Below, piece after piece: positions 1 through 6,844 of a stretch of DNA of 19,020 nt. Numbering within the stretch: position 1 is the stretch's first letter; every line of letters begins with the position of its first letter. The position numbers were made by a program, and so were the translations under genes. The stretch lies in contig HF985532.1 in NCBI GenBank assembly GCA_000432015.1, positions 12,893-31,912 of the forward strand, written 5' to 3'. Below the pieces are notes generated by a model. The model was not told where the DNA came from and searched no databases. It was given only the letters and a program-made list of their open reading frames with translations. Origin of the DNA: Clostridium sp. CAG:1024. GTDB taxonomy: Bacteria; Bacillota; Clostridia; Christensenellales; CAG-138.

Positions 1-231
1 CGGGAGGGGGGCCTGCTGCTTGGTTTTTGTCACCGCCTCGCCGGGCGTACCGAACCGCTGCGAACGCCTTGCCTTGACCTCGACAAACACGAGATACGCC
101 CCGTCCTGCATGACGAGGTCGATTTCATAATTTCCGCTGCGGTAATTCTTATACAGAAAACGGAAGCCTTTCTCCTCGAGATGCTTCCGCGCCATCTGTT
201 CCGCGCGTTGTCCGACCGCGGTGGTACTCAT
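1..231 (-). CDS. yraN: YraN/UPF0102 family protein, C-terminus cut by window edge
   Basis: The first 77 residues of a small nuclease-fold protein of the YraN (UPF0102) family are present; the family is usually about 115-125 residues, so roughly a third is outside the window. Residues 7-30 match the family N-terminus (G-x-x-x-E then a KGF...YKNYR segment). The nuclease-like core is visible as E36-I-D38 and then F49-V-E51-V-K53, the arrangement of restriction-endonuclease-like folds. The family motif is usually GEID; here the residue before the Glu is Tyr. The ATG at 231 overlaps the TGA of rnhB in an ATGA arrangement, which implies translational coupling. The cellular role of YraN proteins is not established; the position next to rnhB is common in bacteria. 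Confidence 0.9.
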   Translation of the reverse strand, partial: MSTTAVGQRAEQMARKHLEEKGFRFLYKNYRSGNYEIDLVMQDGAYLVFVEVKARRSQRFGTPGEAVTKTKQQAPLP

Positions 232-854
232 ATGAACTTCCCGATAAAGCTCCGCCGGTGGAGCGGGCAGGGGCCGTATTTCCGCAGCGCCGCGATATGC
301 TCCGCCGTGCCGTAGCCTTTGTTTCTTGCAAAACCGTAAACCGGATACAAGGCGTCCTGCTCCCGCATATAGGCGTCCCTTGCGACCTTTGCCGCGACGG
401 ATGCCGCAGCGATGGAATAACACTGCGCATCGCCGTGGATCAGAATGTGCTGCCGTGCGGCAATGGGCAGTCCCGAAAGGGCATCGATCATCACGTCCGT
501 GACCGGCAGACCGATCGTATCGTACGCTTCCGTAAACGCACGTTTTGTTGCCTCCAGGATATTGATCTCATCGATCACCTCCGGTCCGACCCAAGCAAGC
601 GAGCAGGCAAGCGCCATCTCCTTGAGCGCCGCAGCAACGCTCTCGCGCCGCTTCTCGCTGAGCTTTTTGGAATCGTTCACATAGGGGACGAGCGGCTCCT
701 GCGGCATCGCGATGCAAGCCGCGACGACAGGCCCCGCAAGCGGCCCGCGTCCGACCTCGTCCATCCCGGCGAGCACGCATCCGGGCTCCTTCCAGAGCAG
801 CCGATCCGGCTCCGACAGCACCATCAGGCGCTCCGCCTCAGAAATCCTTGCCAT
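228..854 (-). CDS. rnhB: Ribonuclease HII
   Basis: This 208-residue protein cleaves the RNA strand of RNA/DNA hybrids and starts removal of ribonucleotides misincorporated in DNA. The signature GMDEVGRGPLAG is at residues 30-41 and supplies D32 and E33. The other two catalytic carboxylates are D124 (in MIDAL) and D142 (in HGDA), spaced 18 residues apart as in the E. coli enzyme. NDSKKLSEKRR (60-70), IAAASVAAKVARD (148-160) and the terminal HRRSF are also conserved. I chose the ATG at 854, preceded by GGAAACGGAG, because the frame open further upstream (to about 1022) is antisense-like, Arg-rich and unlike the family. The start overlaps the end of rbgA by 17 bases and the stop overlaps the start of yraN, so all three are probably one mRNA. 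Confidence 0.97.
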   Translation of the reverse strand: MARISEAERLMVLSEPDRLLWKEPGCVLAGMDEVGRGPLAGPVVAACIAMPQEPLVPYVNDSKKLSEKRRESVAAALKEMALACSLAWVGPEVIDEINILEATKRAFTEAYDTIGLPVTDVMIDALSGLPIAARQHILIHGDAQCYSIAAASVAAKVARDAYMREQDALYPVYGFARNKGYGTAEHIAALRKYGPCPLHRRSFIGKFI

Positions 855-1740
855 GGCTCTCCGTTTCCTTCTTTTCTTCCTCGGCCGCTCCGCTCCTGCG
901 TTCCGGGCGCTCCAATGTGATGCGTCCGATCTTGCCCGCGCGGAACTCGTCGAGCACAACACGCGCCGCTCGCTCCGTATCGAGCTCCCCGCCGGACAGA
1001 AGAAACGCGCGGCTTTCCGCAACGCGCAGCAGGATCTCGTCTAAGGGCGTGCCGATGGCGAGCTTTGCGTACCGCTTTGTCACGTTCTCCGGGCAGAGCG
1101 TCAGCAGCTCCTGGAGAAGCTCCGCCGCAAGCCGTTCCACGTCCATAATGTCGTCCTTGATCGAGCCGAGATACGCCAGATGTTTGGCGTAGGATTCATT
1201 GTCGAGTTTCGGCCAGAGCAGCCCCGGCGTATCCATCAGCTCGAGGTACGGCGTGATCTTCACCCATTGCTTGCCCTTTGTCACGCCCGGCTTATCGCCG
1301 ACCTCTGCGCGGTTTGCGCCAGCGATCCGGTTGATAAATGTGGACTTGCCGACGTTGGGGATCCCTGCGATGAGCACACGCACAGTCTTTTTCACGCCGC
1401 GTTCCTTCATTTTCGCCACGCGCGGCGCCGCTGCCTGCTCGATGAGCGCGACCGCAGCCTTTTTCCCGCTGTTGGTCGTGGATACGATATCCTGCGCAAG
1501 AATACCCTCCGCGCGGTATGCCTGCACCCAGGCCTTCACGAGCGACGGATCTGCAAGGTCGCTCTTGTTGAGCAGGATCACGCGGGTCTTGCCCTGAAAC
1601 AGCGCATCAAAATCCGGGTTGCGCGTAGCGGCCGGCGCACGTGCGTCGACCACCTCGACGACCACGTCGATGAGCTTCAGGTTCTCCTGCAGCATACGCC
1701 GCGCTTTGGCCATGTGGCCGGGATACCATTGAATCAGCAT
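838..1740 (-). CDS. rbgA: Ribosome biogenesis GTPase RbgA (YlqF)
   Basis: This 300-residue circularly permuted GTPase acts in late assembly of the 50S subunit. The permuted order is directly visible: G4 NKSD at 58-61 comes before G1 GIPNVGKST at 126-134, then G2 around T154 (PGVTKG), then G3 DTPG at 170-173. The N-terminal WYPGHMAKA (5-13) is diagnostic of the YlqF/RbgA family. The C-terminal third is the family's helical domain, and the last 25 or so residues are a charged Glu/Lys-rich tail. The ATG at 1740 is chosen because AGGAGG lies 3 bases upstream; a longer frame exists but passes through the terminator hairpin at 1766-1789. No promoter is evident between that hairpin and the gene, so expression probably depends on read-through from rplS. 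The gene order rplS-rbgA-rnhB is standard in Firmicutes. Confidence 0.97.
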   Translation of the reverse strand: MLIQWYPGHMAKARRMLQENLKLIDVVVEVVDARAPAATRNPDFDALFQGKTRVILLNKSDLADPSLVKAWVQAYRAEGILAQDIVSTTNSGKKAAVALIEQAAAPRVAKMKERGVKKTVRVLIAGIPNVGKSTFINRIAGANRAEVGDKPGVTKGKQWVKITPYLELMDTPGLLWPKLDNESYAKHLAYLGSIKDDIMDVERLAAELLQELLTLCPENVTKRYAKLAIGTPLDEILLRVAESRAFLLSGGELDTERAARVVLDEFRAGKIGRITLERPERRSGAAEEEKKETESHGKDF

Positions 1741-1765
1741 AGTCCTCCTTGTGTCTCCGGTAAAC

Positions 1766-1789
1766 AAAAACCCCTGTACAGGGGTTTTT
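1766..1789 (-). terminator. Rho-independent terminator after rplS
   Basis: A perfect 24-base palindrome (26 with the flanking C/G pair). As RNA on the minus strand it forms CCCCU-GUAC-AGGGG flanked by an A run before and a U run (TTTTTGTTTA) after. It begins 20 bases after the rplS stop. Because it is symmetrical it could also act on the plus strand, but no plus-strand gene leads into it. It sits only 25 bases before the rbgA start codon. Confidence 0.88.
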
Positions 1790-1808
1790 GCATGGTTCTT
1801 CGATTGAC

Positions 1809-2168
1809 TTATTTGTTCTTTTCGACGATACGCTCGCGAACCTTTGCGGCCTTGCCGACGCGATCGCGCAGATAGAACAGTTTTGCTCTGCGGACAACAC
1901 CGTGGCGAACGACCTCGATCTTGCCGATGCGGGGGCTGTGATAGGGGAAGGTACGCTCAACGCCGATACCGTACGAAATACGGCGAACGGTGAAGCTCTT
2001 GCGGACGCCGCCGCCCTGAATCTTGATCACGATACCCTCAAAGTTCTGCAGACGCTCACGGGTACCTTCAATAACCTTGACGTACACGCGGACGGTGTCG
2101 CCAACCTGCAGCTCAGGCAGATCGGTGCGAAGCTGTTCTTTTTCCAACTCACGGATGATTTCGGACAT
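1809..2168 (-). CDS. rplS: Large ribosomal subunit protein bL19
   Basis: This 119-residue protein has the standard bL19 sequence: an N-terminal helix (EIIRELEKEQLR), the SH3-like barrel beginning with GDTVRVYVKV (23-32), the ERLQNFEGIVI segment, and a basic C-terminal half (VRRAKLFYLRDRVGKAAKVRE). It lies at the 30S-50S interface near bL14. The ATG at 2168 is preceded by AAAGGAG eight bases upstream and gives the normal family length; an upstream extension of the frame runs into the promoter and is rejected. The gene has its own promoter (2242-2270) and terminator (1766-1789), so it can be made independently of the rimM-trmD genes before it, as fits a ribosomal protein needed in large amounts. 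Confidence 0.98.
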   Translation of the reverse strand: MSEIIRELEKEQLRTDLPELQVGDTVRVYVKVIEGTRERLQNFEGIVIKIQGGGVRKSFTVRRISYGIGVERTFPYHSPRIGKIEVVRHGVVRRAKLFYLRDRVGKAAKVRERIVEKNK

Positions 2169-2200
2169 GGTAATTCTCCTTTCCTCTTTGGAGCGTTCAT

Positions 2201-2221
2201 GTCCGATACCGAACAGCGGAC
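2201..2221 (-). promoter_or_regulatory. Hairpin in the rplS leader RNA
   Basis: Within the predicted leader of about 65 bases, GTCCG (2217-2221) can pair with CGGAC (2201-2205) around an 11-base loop. Firmicute L19 genes are known to carry a structured leader thought to bind L19; this hairpin is a candidate for that element, but the pairing is short and I have not compared it with the known covariance model. Confidence 0.35.
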
Positions 2222-2241
2222 CGCCCAATGTCACAAACGCG

Positions 2242-2270
2242 ATTATAACACAGGGCTTTGTTGATTGCAA
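2242..2270 (-). promoter_or_regulatory. Sigma-A-type promoter of rplS
   Basis: The minus strand reads TTGCAA (2265-2270), a 17-base spacer, then a perfect TATAAT (2242-2247). It lies about 60 bases beyond the trmD stop and about 75 bases before the rplS start. Spacing and -10 match are ideal; the -35 differs from TTGACA at one position. Confidence 0.88.
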
Positions 2271-2328
2271 GCCCCAACTTCAGCCGTTTCCGGCCTTTTT
2301 TCTATCTCGGATAATGCCGTCCGCCCGC

Positions 2329-3015
2329 TCAGTTCCGTCCGTGATTTCCCAACAGCTCCGGGCGCATTTGCCGGGTCTTTTCAAGCGCGCGCGCACGCCG
2401 CCATGCAACGATCTTTGCGTGATGTCCGGACAGCAGCACCTCCGGGACCTGCATCCCGCGAAAATCCGCGGGCCGGGTATACTGAGGATATTCGAGCAGG
2501 CCGTCCGAAAACGACTCGTCCTCCGCGCTGTCGGAGCTTCCGAGAACACCGGGAATGAATCGGCTCACGCAGTCCACGAGCACCATGGCCGGCAGTTCAC
2601 CGCCGGTCAGAACGTAGTCGCCGATGGAGACCTCGTCGTCCAAGATGGCGGACACGCGTTCATCGACGCCCTCATAATGCCCGCAGAGCAACACGAGCCG
2701 TTTTTCCTTTGCAAGCTCGCGCGCAAACGCCGTCGTGAGCGGCCGCCCGCGCGGCGAAAGCAGGATCCGTTTTGCAGGCACGCCGTCCGACAGCACGTCG
2801 TCCATGCAGTCAAAAATGGGCTGCGCCATCATGACGAGCCCCGCGCCGCCGCCGAACGGATAGTCGTCGGCTTTGTTGTGCTTGTTTTCCGTATAAGCGC
2901 GAATGTCGTGCGTTTCGACTGCGAGCAGTCCGTTCTCCCGCGCGCGTCCCATGATACTCGCATTCATCACGCTTTCGAACATCTCCGGAAACAGGGTCAG
3001 AATATCAATCTTCAA
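2329..3015 (-). CDS. trmD: tRNA (guanine-N1)-methyltransferase TrmD
   Basis: This 228-residue SPOUT-class enzyme uses S-adenosylmethionine to methylate G37 next to the anticodon of tRNAs such as tRNA-Pro and some tRNA-Leu, preventing +1 frameshifting. It starts with the family sequence KIDILTLFPEMF. The trefoil-knot SAM site is seen as LCGHYEGVDERV (110-121) and SIGDYVLTGGELPAM (130-144), followed by YPQYTRP (176-182) and VPEVLLSGHH (190-199). The start is a TTG at 3015, with GGAGG nine bases upstream; there is no in-frame ATG close by and any later start would cut the conserved first strand. The start overlaps the rimM stop by 11 bases, implying coupling. Length is slightly below the usual 235-250. 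Confidence 0.96.
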   Translation of the reverse strand: MKIDILTLFPEMFESVMNASIMGRARENGLLAVETHDIRAYTENKHNKADDYPFGGGAGLVMMAQPIFDCMDDVLSDGVPAKRILLSPRGRPLTTAFARELAKEKRLVLLCGHYEGVDERVSAILDDEVSIGDYVLTGGELPAMVLVDCVSRFIPGVLGSSDSAEDESFSDGLLEYPQYTRPADFRGMQVPEVLLSGHHAKIVAWRRARALEKTRQMRPELLGNHGRN

Positions 3016-3523
3016 ACAGCCCAACCTCCGACAAAACCTTTGCATCAAACACGATGCGCTGCTCCTCCGTCGCGACCTCATGCAGAACACGCTTGAGCGC
3101 AGGCACCATGAGCTTTCCGTTTTCGATCACATAGACGTCGTTTGCGCCCGTTTCGACCACGTCGGTGACTTTTCCGTACCGTCTGCCCGCCGTATCAAAG
3201 GTATCGCAGCCGATGAGATCCGCCACAAAATAAGTGTCCGCGGGGAGCGGGACCGTATGCGCCCGATCCACGGAAAGATAGGCGCCGCGCAGGCGTTCCG
3301 CCGCCTCGACCGTATCCACGCCCGCGATCTCCAGCGCGACCGCGTCGTTCAAAAGCCGCACACCGGATACCTCCACCGGGCGGATCGCGCCGTTTCGCTC
3401 TTCCAGATAGGCATGAGAAAGGCCACGAAACCGCTCGATGCGATCCGTGGTCGGTTGCAGTTTGACGGCACCGTGCACGCCGTGGGCGCGCACGATGCAG
3501 CCGATGCGAAGATACTGTTTCAA
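3005..3523 (-). CDS. rimM: Ribosome maturation factor RimM
   Basis: This 172-residue protein binds uS19 and helps the head of the 30S subunit mature. It has the two expected parts: an N-terminal barrel opening with RIGCIVRAHGVHGAVKL (6-22), and a C-terminal PRC-barrel (about 95-172) with DLIGCDTFD, YGKVTDVVETGANDVYV and MVPALKRVLHEV. The start codon is TTG at 3523, preceded by GGAG five bases upstream, and it places the conserved Ile-Gly-x-Ile at the usual position. The TTG shares three bases with the khpA stop (TTGA overlap), so it is probably translated by reinitiation. It lies in the conserved rpsP-khpA-rimM-trmD order. Confidence 0.95.
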   Translation of the reverse strand: MKQYLRIGCIVRAHGVHGAVKLQPTTDRIERFRGLSHAYLEERNGAIRPVEVSGVRLLNDAVALEIAGVDTVEAAERLRGAYLSVDRAHTVPLPADTYFVADLIGCDTFDTAGRRYGKVTDVVETGANDVYVIENGKLMVPALKRVLHEVATEEQRIVFDAKVLSEVGLFED

Positions 3524-3747
3524 GCGATCTCCACCATATACTTCTTGTTTTCGCGTACCGATGCGGCCTTAACGACCGTGCGGATGGCCTTGGCGATCCG
3601 GCCCTGTTTGCCGATCACCTTGCCCATGTCGCCCTCGGCCACATGCAGCTCGATCACTGTATAATCGCCGTCCTGCTTCGTCTCGACGGATACCGCATCC
3701 GGGTTATCCACGAGGCTCTTGGCGATGAACAATACCAGCTCGCTCAT
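3520..3747 (-). CDS. khpA: KH-domain RNA-binding protein KhpA (YlqC)
   Basis: A 75-residue single KH domain. The RNA-contacting GxxG loop is in MGKVIGKQGRIAKAIR (41-56). In Firmicutes KhpA forms a heterodimer with KhpB (Jag/EloR) and affects cell elongation and small-RNA binding; that role is family knowledge and not visible here. The ATG at 3747 has TAAGG six bases upstream, partly formed by the rpsP stop, which ends 8 bases before the start. The frame is open further upstream inside rpsP, but that extension is a shadow. The protein ends two bases into the rimM start region. Confidence 0.95.
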   Translation of the reverse strand: MSELVLFIAKSLVDNPDAVSVETKQDGDYTVIELHVAEGDMGKVIGKQGRIAKAIRTVVKAASVRENKKYMVEIA

Positions 3748-3755
3748 GACGCGCC

Positions 3756-3998
3756 TTACTGGATCGCGCCGCTCTTCTTCAGCAGAACGCGCACGGTATC
3801 CGTGGGCTGTGCGCCGTTCTTGAGCCACTCTGCGGCACGCTCGTTGTCGATCTTGATCTCTGCAGGCTCCGTCAGGGGATTGTAGTAACCGATCTCCTCA
3901 ACGAATGCACCGTCGCGGGGCGCACGGGAATCCGCAACCACGATACGGTAAAAAGGAGCCTTCTTCGCGCCCATTCTGCGCAGTCTGATCTTCAGCAT
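3756..3998 (-). CDS. rpsP: Small ribosomal subunit protein bS16
   Basis: An 80-residue protein with the complete bS16 sequence: it opens with LKIRLRRMGAKKAPFYRIVVADSR-type residues, continues with ETGYYNP-like EEIGYYNPLTEP and ends in AEWLKNGAQPTDTVRVLLKKSG. It stabilises the 16S rRNA 5' domain during 30S assembly. The ATG at 3998 has GGAGGAA about ten bases upstream. It follows ffh by 73 bases and shares the ylxM promoter; I see no separate promoter or clear terminator in that gap. Confidence 0.98.
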   Translation of the reverse strand: MLKIRLRRMGAKKAPFYRIVVADSRAPRDGAFVEEIGYYNPLTEPAEIKIDNERAAEWLKNGAQPTDTVRVLLKKSGAIQ

Positions 3999-4071
3999 TG
4001 AAACAATTCCTCCAAATGAATTTCTTTTCTATTTCCGAAAACGGGAAAATCTCCGTTGTTCGTCCTCTTGT

Positions 4072-5406
4072 TCACAGCCCGAACGGGAAGCCGCCGCGCC
4101 GCCCGCGCTTCAGCATCCGATTGCCCGTCATCTGCTTCATGAGTTTCTTTGAGGCGTTGAACTGGTTGATGAGGCGGTTGACCTCCATAACGCTCGTGCC
4201 GCTTCCGGCTGCGATGCGCTTTCTTCTGGAAGCATTCAGAATGTCCGGGTTGTTTCGCTCCTTCGGCGTCATGGAGCGGATGATCGCTTCCGTGTGCGCC
4301 ATAGCCTTTTCATCGATCTCGACATTGCCGAGCTGCGCGCCGCCGGGCAGCATTTTCAGCAGATCCTGCATCGAGCCCATGGATTTCATCTGCTGCATCT
4401 GGTCGAGAAAGTCCTCCAGCGTGAAGGATGCAGTCTTCATCTTCGCCTGCATCTCCAGTGCTTTTTTCTGATCGAACGCGGCCTCTGCCTTCTCGATCAG
4501 CGACAGCACGTCTCCCATGCCGAGAATGCGGGACGCCATGCGATCCGGGTGGAACACCTCTAGATCCGTGAGCTTTTCCCCGACGCCTGCAAACTTGATG
4601 GGCTTACCCGTGACCGCGCGCACGGAAAGCGCCGCGCCGCCGCGGGTATCGCCGTCGAGTTTTGTGAGCACCACGCCCGTCAATGCGATGGTCTCGTCAA
4701 AGGTCTTTGCAACGTTCACCGCGTCCTGTCCGGTCATGGCATCGACCACGAGCAGCACTTCCGAAGGATTCACTGCGTCGCGGATGCGGGAGAGCTCCTC
4801 CATCATATCGCCGTCGATATGCAGCCGGCCCGCCGTATCCACGATCACAACGTCCAAGAAGTCGTGCTTTGCCTTTTCTACCGCGAGCTTTGCCGTCTCG
4901 ACCGGGTCAGCCTGTCCGCGTTCAAACACGGGAAGCTCCGCCTTGGCGCCGACGACCTTGAGCTGCTCGATCGCTGCCGGTCGATAAATATCGCATCCGA
5001 CAAGCAGCGCTTTCTTGTTATATTGCTTTTTCAGGTACAGGCCGAGCTTGCCGCACATTGTCGTCTTTCCCGCGCCCTGAAGACCCGCCATTAAAATGAC
5101 CGCAGGCTTTTGCGAGCCAAACTCAAGCTTTGCGCTCGTCTGCCCCATGAGCCGTGTCAGCTCTTCATTGACGATCTTGACGACCTGCTGCCCCGGCGTG
5201 AGGCTCTCGAGCACTTCCTGTCCGACCGCGCGCTCCGTCACGGCCTTGACAAAGTCCTTGACCACGAGGAAGTTGACGTCGGCCTCGAGCAGCGCAAGCT
5301 TGATCTCGCGCATGACGTCGCGCACGTCCTTCTCGGAGAGCTTGCCGCGCCCGGTCAGTTTCTTGAAAATACCCTGCAGTTTTCCGGAGATGCCTTCAAA
5401 CGCCAT
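4072..5406 (-). CDS. ffh: Signal recognition particle protein Ffh (SRP54)
   Basis: This 444-residue GTPase binds the 4.5S/6S SRP RNA and the signal sequences of nascent membrane proteins and docks with FtsY. The N domain is about 1-90, the G domain about 100-295 with G1 GLQGAGKTT (108-116), the insertion-box region CDIYRPAA (138-145), G3 DTAGR (190-194), G4 TKLD (248-251) and GVGEKLTDLEVF (274-285). The M domain follows, with many methionines (for example MQQMKSMGSMQDLLKMLPGG, about 337-356) and the SRP-RNA-binding helix-turn-helix RRKRIAAGSGTSVMEVNRL. The ATG at 5406 has GGAGG five bases upstream. It overlaps the end of ylxM by 11 bases. Full family length, no unusual residues. Confidence 0.98.
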   Translation of the reverse strand: MAFEGISGKLQGIFKKLTGRGKLSEKDVRDVMREIKLALLEADVNFLVVKDFVKAVTERAVGQEVLESLTPGQQVVKIVNEELTRLMGQTSAKLEFGSQKPAVILMAGLQGAGKTTMCGKLGLYLKKQYNKKALLVGCDIYRPAAIEQLKVVGAKAELPVFERGQADPVETAKLAVEKAKHDFLDVVIVDTAGRLHIDGDMMEELSRIRDAVNPSEVLLVVDAMTGQDAVNVAKTFDETIALTGVVLTKLDGDTRGGAALSVRAVTGKPIKFAGVGEKLTDLEVFHPDRMASRILGMGDVLSLIEKAEAAFDQKKALEMQAKMKTASFTLEDFLDQMQQMKSMGSMQDLLKMLPGGAQLGNVEIDEKAMAHTEAIIRSMTPKERNNPDILNASRRKRIAAGSGTSVMEVNRLINQFNASKKLMKQMTGNRMLKRGRRGGFPFGL

Positions 5407-5752
5407 CGTCGTCCTCCCAAAGCCGTTCGAGTGCCGCAAGCGCATGGCAGAGCGCATCCCGCTCCCGCGTCTGCATGGAGCTTTCGTTCACCATTTGCCT
5501 GATGTCCGCAGCCATTTCCTGTGTGCGCCGCGTTTTTTCCATCAGATGCAGCGCCTGTTCAAAGCCTTGCAGCTTCTGCTCCGCATGGACGATTCCGTCG
5601 CGCACGGCCTGCCGCGAAACGCCTTCCAATTCGGCGATCTCCGCAAGCGACAGATTCTCATCTGCGTATTGCGAAAGCAGCTTTCGTTGACGCTCCGTGA
5701 GCAGCGCGCCGTAATAATCGCAAAGCTGCCCAAGTTTAATCAACCGATCCAT
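5396..5752 (-). CDS. ylxM: YlxM, SRP-associated helix-turn-helix protein
   Basis: This 118-residue protein belongs to the UPF0122/YlxM family, which in Gram-positive bacteria sits before ffh and is reported to modulate SRP activity. The conserved part is residues 1-55: LGQLCDYYGALLTERQRKLLSQYADENLSLAEIAE followed by EGVSRQAVRD, a sigma-70 region-4-like helix-turn-helix. The remainder is a helical, probably coiled-coil tail with an acidic end (EDDD). The start is the ATG at 5752; its ribosome-binding site is weak (GGGTGGCGGTG). It is the first gene of a unit reaching at least to trmD, with a strong promoter 48 bases upstream of the start. Confidence 0.93.
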   Translation of the reverse strand: MDRLIKLGQLCDYYGALLTERQRKLLSQYADENLSLAEIAELEGVSRQAVRDGIVHAEQKLQGFEQALHLMEKTRRTQEMAADIRQMVNESSMQTRERDALCHALAALERLWEDDDGV

Positions 5753-5775
5753 GCCGCACCGCCACCCGCTGTAAA

Positions 5776-5790
5776 GTAAAATTGTTTTAC
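5776..5790 (-). repeat. Perfect inverted repeat in the ylxM leader
   Basis: GTAAAA-CAA-TTTTAC on the minus strand is a perfect 6-base inverted repeat with a 3-base centre. It covers about +3 to +17 relative to the start predicted from the -10 at 5800-5805. It could be an operator-like site or a weak AU hairpin in the leader; there is no matching second copy that I noticed in the window. Confidence 0.4.
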
Positions 5791-5799
5791 ACCTTGGAT

Positions 5800-5827
5800 A
5801 TTATACCGAACGTAAAAAAATTGTCAA
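5800..5827 (-). promoter_or_regulatory. Sigma-A-type promoter of the ylxM-ffh-rpsP-khpA-rimM-trmD unit
   Basis: Perfect TTGACA (5822-5827) and perfect TATAAT (5800-5805) are separated by a 16-base spacer containing a run of seven T. It is the closest match to consensus in the window. Predicted transcription begins near 5793, giving a leader of about 40 bases before ylxM. Confidence 0.93.
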
Positions 5828-5867
5828 GCGTTTTGTCCTGCAAAGCACATTCTTTTCGGAACGACAT

Positions 5868-5887
5868 AAAAAAGCGCCGTCCCGGCG
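5868..5887 (-). terminator. Rho-independent terminator after ftsY
   Basis: The minus strand has CGCCG-GGA-CGGCG (5875-5887) followed by C and six T (5868-5873). It lies about 50 bases beyond the ftsY stop and 41 bases before the ylxM promoter, so it separates the rnc-smc-ftsY unit from the ylxM-ffh unit. Confidence 0.88.
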
Positions 5888-5938
5888 GGCTAGAAAGCTA
5901 CGCTCGCGACGGTGCAAATGCATGAAGCATCCTTTTCC

Positions 5939-6844
5939 TCAAAACAGCGCTTTTGCGAACGCGTCCGCGTCAAAGCGCTGCAAGTCGTCCATCTGCTCGC
6001 CGACGCCGACAAAGCGCACAGGCAGGCCGAGCGCGGATGCGATCGCGACGACAACGCCGCCCTTTGCCGTGCCATCGAGCTTTGTGAGCACCACGCCGGA
6101 AAGCGGAACGGCGTCCATGAAAGCCTTTGCCTGCGACAGTGCGTTCTGCCCCGTTGTCGCATCAAGCACGAGCAGCACCTCACAGGGCGTATCCGGCAAT
6201 TCGCGCGCGATCACACGCTGCATCTTGGAAAGCTCTTGCATGAGATTCGCCTTGTTGTGCAGCCGCCCCGCCGTATCGACGATCAAAAGATCGCATTTTT
6301 TCGCCTTATACGAAGCGATGGCGTCGAACACGACCGCAGCCGGGTCTGCGCCCTCGCCGTGCCGCACCATCGGCACGTCCGCACGCTTTGACCATTCGCC
6401 GAGCTGTTCCGCCGCAGCGGCGCGGAAGGTATCCGCTGCGGCCAGCATGGGCTTTCTGCCCTCCTCACGGTATGCATGTGCAAGCTTGCCGATCGTCGTT
6501 GTCTTGCCCACGCCGTTCACGCCGACGATGAGGATCACTGCGGCGCCGTTGTCTGGCACAAACGCCCGCGTCGGCCGGATCTCATCCGCAACGATCCCTG
6601 CAAGCGCGGCCTTTGCCTCGGCACGATCCGCGATCTTTTGTTCCTTTACATCGGTGCGGAGCTTTCCCAAAAGCTTTTCGGTCGTATCCATGCCCATATC
6701 GGCAAGAATCATCCCCTCCTCCAGCTCCTCAAAAAACTCCTCGTCCACCCGCTCTTCCGAGGAGAACAGCGCAGCGAACACATTGCCGCGGGTCTTTTGC
6801 AGACCCGCTTTCAGCTTTTCAAAAATGCTCTGCTTCTTTTCCAT
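5939..6844 (-). CDS. ftsY: Signal recognition particle receptor FtsY
   Basis: This 301-residue membrane-associated GTPase is the SRP receptor and partner of Ffh, encoded a short distance downstream. The N domain is about 1-95; the G domain has G1 GVNGVGKTT (108-116), DTFRAAAAEQL (138-148), G3 DTAGR (190-194), G4 TKLDGTAKGG (254-263) and GVGEQMDDLQRF (280-291). It lacks the long acidic A domain of Proteobacteria and carries only a short amphipathic N-terminus, as is usual in Firmicutes. The ATG at 6844 follows the smc TAA with no gap (TAAATG), and the Shine-Dalgarno sequence lies inside the smc C-terminal codons. The unit ends with the terminator at 5868-5887. Confidence 0.98.
   Translation of the reverse strand: MEKKQSIFEKLKAGLQKTRGNVFAALFSSEERVDEEFFEELEEGMILADMGMDTTEKLLGKLRTDVKEQKIADRAEAKAALAGIVADEIRPTRAFVPDNGAAVILIVGVNGVGKTTTIGKLAHAYREEGRKPMLAAADTFRAAAAEQLGEWSKRADVPMVRHGEGADPAAVVFDAIASYKAKKCDLLIVDTAGRLHNKANLMQELSKMQRVIARELPDTPCEVLLVLDATTGQNALSQAKAFMDAVPLSGVVLTKLDGTAKGGVVVAIASALGLPVRFVGVGEQMDDLQRFDADAFAKALF

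Noticed and set aside
855..1022. N-terminal extension of RNase HII by 56 residues
   Set aside because: The extension is Arg/Ser-rich, overlaps rbgA, does not resemble the family, and a good ribosome-binding site precedes the ATG at 854.
4032..4048. Small hairpin TTTCC(C)G-TTTT-CGGAAA between ffh and rpsP as a terminator
   Set aside because: The stem has a bulge and is followed by TAGAAAAG and not by a U run; rpsP is expected to be co-transcribed with ffh.
5821..5938. A small gene or RNA between ftsY and ylxM
   Set aside because: The gap is accounted for by a terminator and a promoter; I found no start codon with a ribosome-binding site and a reasonable frame.
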